A model generated the notes under the pieces. It ran no database searches. It saw only the letters and a list, made by a program, of their open reading frames with translations, and was not told where the DNA came from. Source: Phallus indusiatus (taxonomy: Eukaryota; Basidiomycota; Agaricomycetes; Phallales; Phallaceae). Taken from it: a stretch of 64,000 bases of DNA. Shown in pieces: positions 59,405 to 64,000 of this stretch. Both the position numbers and the translations under genes were made by a program. Position 1 is the first letter of the stretch. Every line of letters begins with the position of its first letter. The stretch covers positions 186,001 through 250,000 of the forward strand of contig JAQFWX010000049.1 in assembly GCA_027605045.1 (NCBI GenBank), read 5' to 3'.

Positions 59405-59590
59405 AATGCTCATAGTCCTATATAGCCTAATGTAGCGCTATGTAAATTCCTGTAGGATACATTTTTTAGCATTCTGTAGGTATATGTAGGCCTAAACTGA
59501 CCAATATAATAGGGGACTATACTACCGACCTACGAATGCCTACAGCGCCTATATATGCCTATATCGGCATTTATAGGTTAGTCAGTTTTT
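59405..59590. repeat. Palindrome-rich 'cctatat / atatagg' tract
   Basis: Many short inverse-repeated words (tagtcctatatagcc, tgtaggtatatgtaggcct, cctatatatgcctata, tttataggt) give strong fold-back potential. It resembles a decayed MITE or repeat cluster; borders are approximate. Confidence 0.5.
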
Positions 59591-60365
59591 CCTGATGCAA
59601 GCAATGCACCCAAACATCGCCATGTCGAATTGAGTTCTCACCAGCTGGTCCAGAATAGACCTCCGAGGTAGTAGTAATTTTTGCTATTTGACTTACCAGT
59701 CATTAACGCATTTACTCAACTGTGGAGTGTATTTAACCTCAGGCTTAGCCCGTGACCTCCTTTCAATGACCGTAAGGTATTTATTCATCAAGTTAGGTCA
59801 TGTTATACACGCTGATTAACAACGTTTTTTCTATTTAGTAGTTCCGCAAGTCGAAAAAGCAAACAGACGATGCAGGAACACCTAATCATCCGGGTTATAA
59901 GCGTAGCCATAATCAGAATCAAGCGGTTGGGCCCATGGGCCTTGAAGTACTACTTCTGATCAACTGTACACACTGTAGGAATAATCGAGGTTAGGCATCT
60001 GTAGTGTCTGCTTAATTGGAATTCCTCAATGATGACCATTTACAGACAGCGACCTCTGACTTAACCGATAATGGCCGATAAACTTGATATCGATTCGGTA
60101 TGCATGCGCTTATTTCTGAAAATACTAGAAACCTACGTTCATGCCTCTTGTTTCCCTGAAGGGCGTGGCAGTCCAAACAAATAGGTAAGATCCGGTGCTC
60201 ATGTGAGCACGCTATATTACTGACTCGATCGTTTCTCCTGATCAAATATACTTGCGCAGTTTGACTCCTGAGGCCGAGGAGTCACCAACTCGGACAGTTT
60301 GTCGTCGCGCATTTCAAAAATTAACAGTCACACGACCTCCCATAACACATCGAGATGACACGTGA
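59591..60365. other. Intergenic region
   Basis: No supported gene. The minus-strand open stretch 60012-60245 is not recognisable. Confidence 0.45.
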
Positions 60366-60500
60366 ATATTGAATATTTGAATTCCAATACTTGACAAGCA
60401 GGTTCAAAAGGTGGACACAGAACAGATGAAAACAGTAGCAAGGGCGAGAATAACATCATGATGCTTAATCAAAATATAATCCGTATCTTTAGTACGGACG
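60366..60500. repeat. Duplicated flank, copy 1 (upstream of the small peptide gene)
   Basis: Words such as 'gaattccaatacttgacaag', 'aagggcgaga', 'aataacat' and 'tataatcc' occur in the same order at 61313-61440 (copy 2, downstream of the gene). Both copies are preceded by 'cgagatg' or 'cgagattgatga' plus 'gtgaat'. Confidence 0.75.
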
Positions 60501-60630
60501 TAACAGCCGTATAATCAGTTAATCAACCAGTGACAGCTACAATTTCAGGTTCGAGTATTACTAACCCTGTCGTTGTTTGCCTCACCGCGGGCAGTGGTAG
60601 TGATCCTCGGTTTCTTGGAGTTGGTTTTGA

Positions 60631-60638
60631 TATATAAC
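60631..60638 (+). promoter_or_regulatory. TATA box of the small peptide gene
   Basis: tatataac 72 bases before the start codon at 60703, followed by a T-rich leader ending in 'ttcttc'. Confidence 0.6.
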
Positions 60639-60702
60639 AAGCCGTCAAACTGAGTTCTTCGGCAATAACTTTCACTTACTTCCCTTTTTTAATCTATTCT
60701 TC

Positions 60703-60950
60703 ATGTTGTTCCCTCGTGTCACCTTGCTCGTTTCAATCGCCTTGACCTTCTCTGCTGTATTTGCTTTGCCAGCCAGCAATTCGCTCAATAGCCGTACTGC
60801 TCAGGATGACTGTTGCGGCGTATTAGAAGGTTTAGGCAGGGAAATTTGTGATTTATTAGTAAGTTCTTCCGAGTTCCCGTCTTTTTTGTGTACTAACTTT
60901 ACGGTATCCTTATAAAAATTTGTCAGTGCGGAAACGGAGCATTTCGTTAA
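60703..60950 (+). CDS. Small secreted four-cysteine peptide precursor
   Basis: Two exons (60703-60858 and 60927-60950) joined by an intron with gtaagt donor, tactaac branch site and tttgtcag acceptor give 59 residues. Signal peptide MLFPRVTLLVSIALTFSAVF followed by AL; the predicted cut after ALPA or SFA-like positions leaves a mature part NSLNSRTAQDDCCGVLEGLG then REICDLLCGNGAFR-stop. The mature part has a Cys pattern CC-x9-C-x3-C and an amphipathic acidic core. If the intron were kept, translation would run 18 residues further to a stop. A good TATA box precedes it. I do not recognise a family; it is not a hydrophobin (which has eight Cys) and lacks a C-terminal CaaX, so it is not a pheromone precursor. 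Candidate effector or small signalling peptide. Confidence 0.65.
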
Positions 60951-61060
60951 ATTGCGAAATGCATGAGTTCAAAACCACTATTCCCTTGGGGTCTTCGGTG
61001 TGCCGTATCAGGATTCAGCGCAAAGAGCCCTTGTTATTCTCATTCCCAATGTAATCGATC

Positions 61061-61141
61061 TCCGACTTGATATTTATGTAATGTATATGCATGTTCAACA
61101 TGAATTTCCGACTTGATATTTATTTATTGTATATGCATGTT
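61061..61141. repeat. Direct repeat of 35 bases, period 46
   Basis: tccgacttgatatttatgta (61061) plus atgtatatgcatgtt recurs at 61107 with two changed bases. Confidence 0.85.
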
Positions 61142-61307
61142 ACCATCTTTGTTTGCTCGACTGAGCCTAAACTTTCCAATCGGTTGTTCTGTACAACAAT
61201 TTGAAACTCTGAATGTAACTGTCCGCTGCCATGTTCAACATGAACGTGGTATATGCAAGTGCATTCTGAAAAATATTAGTCGTCACCAAAACGCGTCGAG
61301 ATTGATG

Positions 61308-61450
61308 AAGCGTGAATTCCAATGCTTGACAAGCAGGTCCAAAAGGTGAGAGCTAGAGGGCACAGAGAACGGATGAAACCGGTATTAAGGGCGAGAAATA
61401 ACATGCTTAATTGAAATATAATCCCTATCCTTAATACAGGCGTATCGACC
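61308..61450. repeat. Duplicated flank, copy 2
   Basis: Same word order as 60366-60500. It lies 360 bases downstream of the peptide gene, in the same orientation. Confidence 0.75.
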
Positions 61451-61734
61451 GTAGTGTTCCTTACAATACGGATACTGCCGGCGACTCGGATGCACTGCAA
61501 GGAAGTGAAAGGCTACGTACATACTAGCAGGGCTATGTACATATGCATGCAGACCTAGGTACATTTTTTTGACTTAAACCTCGGGGTAACCATCGTCCAA
61601 TCTCGTTTACAGAAATCTCTGCAACTCCCGGTTTATGTACTTGTTCTCGATTTATTCTGCGATACCCGCCATTACACCGATGACCGTTAGTACATCATCT
61701 CCTCGTTACCGTGAGGTGGAGACCGATACCTTGA

Positions 61735-61990
61735 ACTTCTCTGGTTATCGAGCGAAAAATGGTAAATAGTCAATACGTGTGCCGGCACGACGGCAAGGTT
61801 CTCTCCCGCTGAGCTCGCGCGCGCCAGAGTCCATTGTGCTTCGTCCTCATCACTATCACACCCTGACTCGAGCGAGGAGTCGAGGGGTCTAAGCGTCGCG
61901 TCCTCAATCCAACCCTAACACTCACTAGGGTACCCAAGATAAGGTACGGTCTCGTGTCAGAGTGACAGTGTCCGAATTCGCTGAGGATTG
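61735..61990 (+). repeat. Dispersed repeat, copy 2
   Basis: Counterpart of 57905-58200 with small insertions and deletions; the open frame of copy 1 is broken here. Confidence 0.65.
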
Positions 61991-62274
61991 CCGACGAATC
62001 TTCCTAGTAGAATCTCTACTTCCCATTTTACTAAGCCGGTCACGCACCAGGATGAGGGGAAGTAGGAGTGCTGCTCGACAAAGTAGTGGGGACACTAGCA
62101 GACTCGGGCACGTATATGCATTTTGAAAAACGTTAGTCGTCATTGACTACTTTTTTTTACGAATCATGGAAAACAAGATCCAAACTATATGTATATGCCC
62201 CATATCGAGTACAATATCAAACAAAACAATACCGCGCAGCTCAATTAGCTATTCATCCGACTTTTTTTGGCTTA

Positions 62275-63934
62275 CTACAATTTTGGCCCCGGAGCTCCTG
62301 TAGATATCAACTTACCACCGTCCAAAGCAATAAACGTCCCAGTTACATGTGCCGACGCGGGGCTTACGAGATATAAAACTAAGGGAGATCCATCTTGTTC
62401 AAGATAAAACGCGCGCAAGGCCTTGTTTAAGACTTACTGGCTCCACCTATATCCTCCGGCGCTCCAAGGCGTCCTGTTTATCTCTTAGCACAGCTGTTGA
62501 CATTTATAATAGTAATAACTTATAACCGCACTCACCGGTAGGTTGACCGGTGTTCATATATCTCTCGCCTCTTGTTTCATATGCCCAAGCAGTCATTTTG
62601 GATTGGAATATTCTACACCAAGAGGTATCTCCGAAGCTTAGTTTCTATTTTTGAGAGCCGAGCAATATGTCTTGTGACGTACCCTGGGCATATCGCGTTA
62701 ACTCTGTCGTGTTTTAAAACCAATGAGACCCTAAGGTGACCCGATGTTACAAACAATAAAACATACGTGATGAATCTTTTTATTAATGTTGTTGCCAAAC
62801 TCATGGTCAGATGGTTGACTATATAAACACGATTAGTGAGGTGATTCAAGGTCTCAAATTTATTGGGAAAAAAAAGGTTGCGTGCCTGCTGCTTTACTCG
62901 CGGCATCTGTGTTGTGAACGTCGATAAATTAATTCGTAATAGCGTCAAAGGGACACCCTTACAGCTCCACGTTCCATAGCCATCCGGGGCCGTCATGTTT
63001 CCTTCAACCCGAGGTGCAAATGCTGCAATAGACGAAATGTTGACCACACGCCCTGGATCCCGATTATCAGAATTTTTGGCCAATAAGTCCGTAAGTCTAT
63101 ATTCCTTATGTTACCAATCCTGAAGAACATGAAACGATATGGAAGACTTACGCTCGTGTTACTTGATCAGAAATCATAGCATGATTAGCTCGAGACGATA
63201 ATAGATTAACCGCCCGTACAATAAAATATTGTTTTTACGTTCACAGCCATCAGATAGTCCCATCCTTCCAACTCCTGGAACCTAATCTAATCAACTGAAC
63301 CAGCTTCATGCAAGGAAAAGAATATTAATACGCACTCTCCAAATGGTGCACCCCACGCCATACCGGCATTATTGACCAAGATATGGATCTTCTGTTCCCT
63401 CTCTTTGATAGCGTTGGCCAGCCGCTCGCATCCTTTCTGGGACTTTTGAACTATATGGGAAGAAAAGAACGGGCAAGAATTCTAGTTTGAAGAACTAACG
63501 CTTAAATCTGCAATGATATAATGACATGTTCCAGGCCCTCGTTTGTTTAAAGCATCGGCAACCTTTGTGAGTGGCATGTCATTGATTTTTATCGGCGGAT
63601 ATCGGAGCAGTGAGAATGCATACCTCTTTGAGTTGAGATTCTGTTCGAGATGCAATGTATACCTTCGCTCCATTCTGAACGAGCGCGCTGGAAATCATTG
63701 TCCCAATACCGGATCCACCGCCGGTGACGACAGCTAAACATAATAATAATAATATCGCATTGTCGGGGGTGAGCGGTGGGAAAATGAAAAAAAAATGGCA
63801 AATACTTGCCAACTTTGCCTTTTATGCTGAATAGTGATTTGATAGAAAGATCCGAATCTGATCAAGGTCATTATAATGAACAAGCTATTAGTCTCCACAC
63901 CGCGACGAAGAAATGAACAGTTTTTACCTGTCAT
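62275..63934 (-). CDS. Short-chain dehydrogenase/reductase (FabG/RhlG-like)
   Basis: NAD(P)H-dependent oxidoreductase of the classical SDR fold; substrate unknown. Joined exons: MTDSDLSIKSLFSIKGKV, the Rossmann motif VVTGGGSGIGTMISSALVQN, GAKVYIASRTESQLKE, KIHILVNNAGMAWGAPFGE (NNAG), FQELEGWDYLMAVNVKTIFY, LTRALTDLLAKNSDNRDPGR, VVNISSIAAFAPRVEGNMT (catalytic Ser), GTWSYAASKAAVNHLTMSLA (YxxxK), VNAICPGIFQSKMTAWAYE, TGRLGAPEDIGGAILYLVSP and HVTGTFIALDGGKLISTGAP, ending GPKL-stop. Every family block is present, so it is intact. Two introns have GC donors: 63809-63734 (G|GCAAGT) and 62885-62819 (G|GCACGC). Intron content is high. Frame breaks seen without splicing disappear once the introns are removed. 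Confidence 0.9.
62819..62885 (-). other. GC-AG intron in the dehydrogenase gene (second)
   Basis: Donor CAG|GCACGC, branch-like cactaat, acceptor atatag. Splicing joins YAASKAA to VNHLTMSL. The nearest GT alternative (GCGA|GTAAAG) would remove the catalytic Lys. Confidence 0.65.
63734..63809 (-). other. GC-AG intron in the dehydrogenase gene (first)
   Basis: Donor G|GCAAGT, acceptor tgtttag. Splicing here joins GKV to AVVTGGGSGIG, the Rossmann motif. No GT alternative keeps the motif. Confidence 0.75.
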
Positions 63935-64000
63935 GAGTACTGGCAGGTTGCAGTGAGAAAATATTTGATCTATCACGGGCTCATTGGCCGTGGTGTTTAT

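Larger units (their letters stand above)
60951..62274. other. Repeat-rich intergenic region
   Basis: It contains the second copy of the peptide-gene flank (61308-61450), a 46-bp tandem repeat (61061-61141), the second copy of the dispersed repeat (61735-61990), and a short repeated word set 'tgcattctgaaaaatattag' near 61260, which returns near 62116. No second peptide gene follows copy 2. Confidence 0.6.

Noticed and set aside
62613..62720. Early end of the dehydrogenase at ...RRYLLV-stop
   Set aside because: That stop lies inside an intron; splicing CPG to IFQSKMTAWAYE restores the C-terminal GRLGAPEDIGG and FIALDGG blocks.
63181..63240. Frameshift in the dehydrogenase after VNVKTIFY
   Set aside because: An intron with GTACGG donor and tgatcaag acceptor restores FYLTRALTDLLAKN, the family pattern.
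1..64000. CRISPR arrays, operons, rRNA or tRNA genes
   Set aside because: No regularly spaced repeats or polycistronic layout; I found no clover-leaf with A and B boxes by eye, though a tRNA scan was not possible.

Overview
The window is a piece of a filamentous fungal nuclear genome, almost certainly a mushroom-forming basidiomycete (Agaricomycetes). The signs are genes broken by many 50-70 nt GT-AG introns, CT-rich tracts before start codons, a DUF6533-type membrane protein, an F-box/LRR-like protein, a PL14 lyase with a Ser/Pro linker, a basidiomycete-type IIC cation ATPase and tandem cytochrome P450s. I could not name the species. Coding coordinates run from start to stop codon and span the introns; splice sites were inferred by eye from reading frame and family motifs.

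Layout. 0-5.4 kb: a P450 (here P450-A) and a mitochondrial hydroxyacid-oxoacid transhydrogenase, both minus. 5.4-8.7 kb: long gap. 8.7-14.0 kb: a Na/K-type (IIC, ACU-like) P-type ATPase, plus. 15.0-16.35 kb: PL14-like polysaccharide lyase, minus. 17.2-20.3 kb: Cys-rich type I membrane protein, plus. 21.7-22.9 kb: F-box-like protein, plus. 23.1-24.9 kb: DUF6533 membrane protein, minus. 26.0-27.5 kb: PAP2 lipid phosphate phosphatase, minus. 27.5-34.9 kb: gene-poor, with a possible second membrane-protein gene and a TPR-like fragment. 34.9-36.8 kb: alginate-lyase-like secreted protein, minus. 37.6-39.0 kb: mitochondrial TrpRS, plus. 39.05-40.19 kb: terminal-inverted-repeat element. 40.5-43.6 kb: PDAT (Lro1 type), minus. 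44.25-44.85 kb: small heat-shock protein, plus, behind two heat-shock elements. 45.1-57.1 kb: four P450s in tandem (B, C, D, E), all minus, with a truncated Hsp20 copy caught between B and C. 57-62 kb: repeat-rich, with a 59-aa secreted four-cysteine peptide gene. 62.3-63.9 kb: RhlG/FabG-like short-chain dehydrogenase, minus.

How the parts relate. The P450 array grew by segmental duplication of a block carrying the 3' part of Hsp20 plus the neighbouring P450. Later copies show decay: a nonsense codon in the Hsp20 copy and a changed splice donor in P450-D. No terpene synthase, PKS or NRPS is visible, so a biosynthetic cluster is not proven. The rest is mostly housekeeping (TrpRS, PDAT, transhydrogenase, PAP2) mixed with secreted and membrane proteins.

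The most interesting signals are the P450/Hsp20 duplication array, the small secreted peptide whose 5' flank is duplicated downstream, two GC-AG introns in one dehydrogenase gene, 7-nt and 12-nt microexons, and the TIR element. I see no convincing new multi-gene system.
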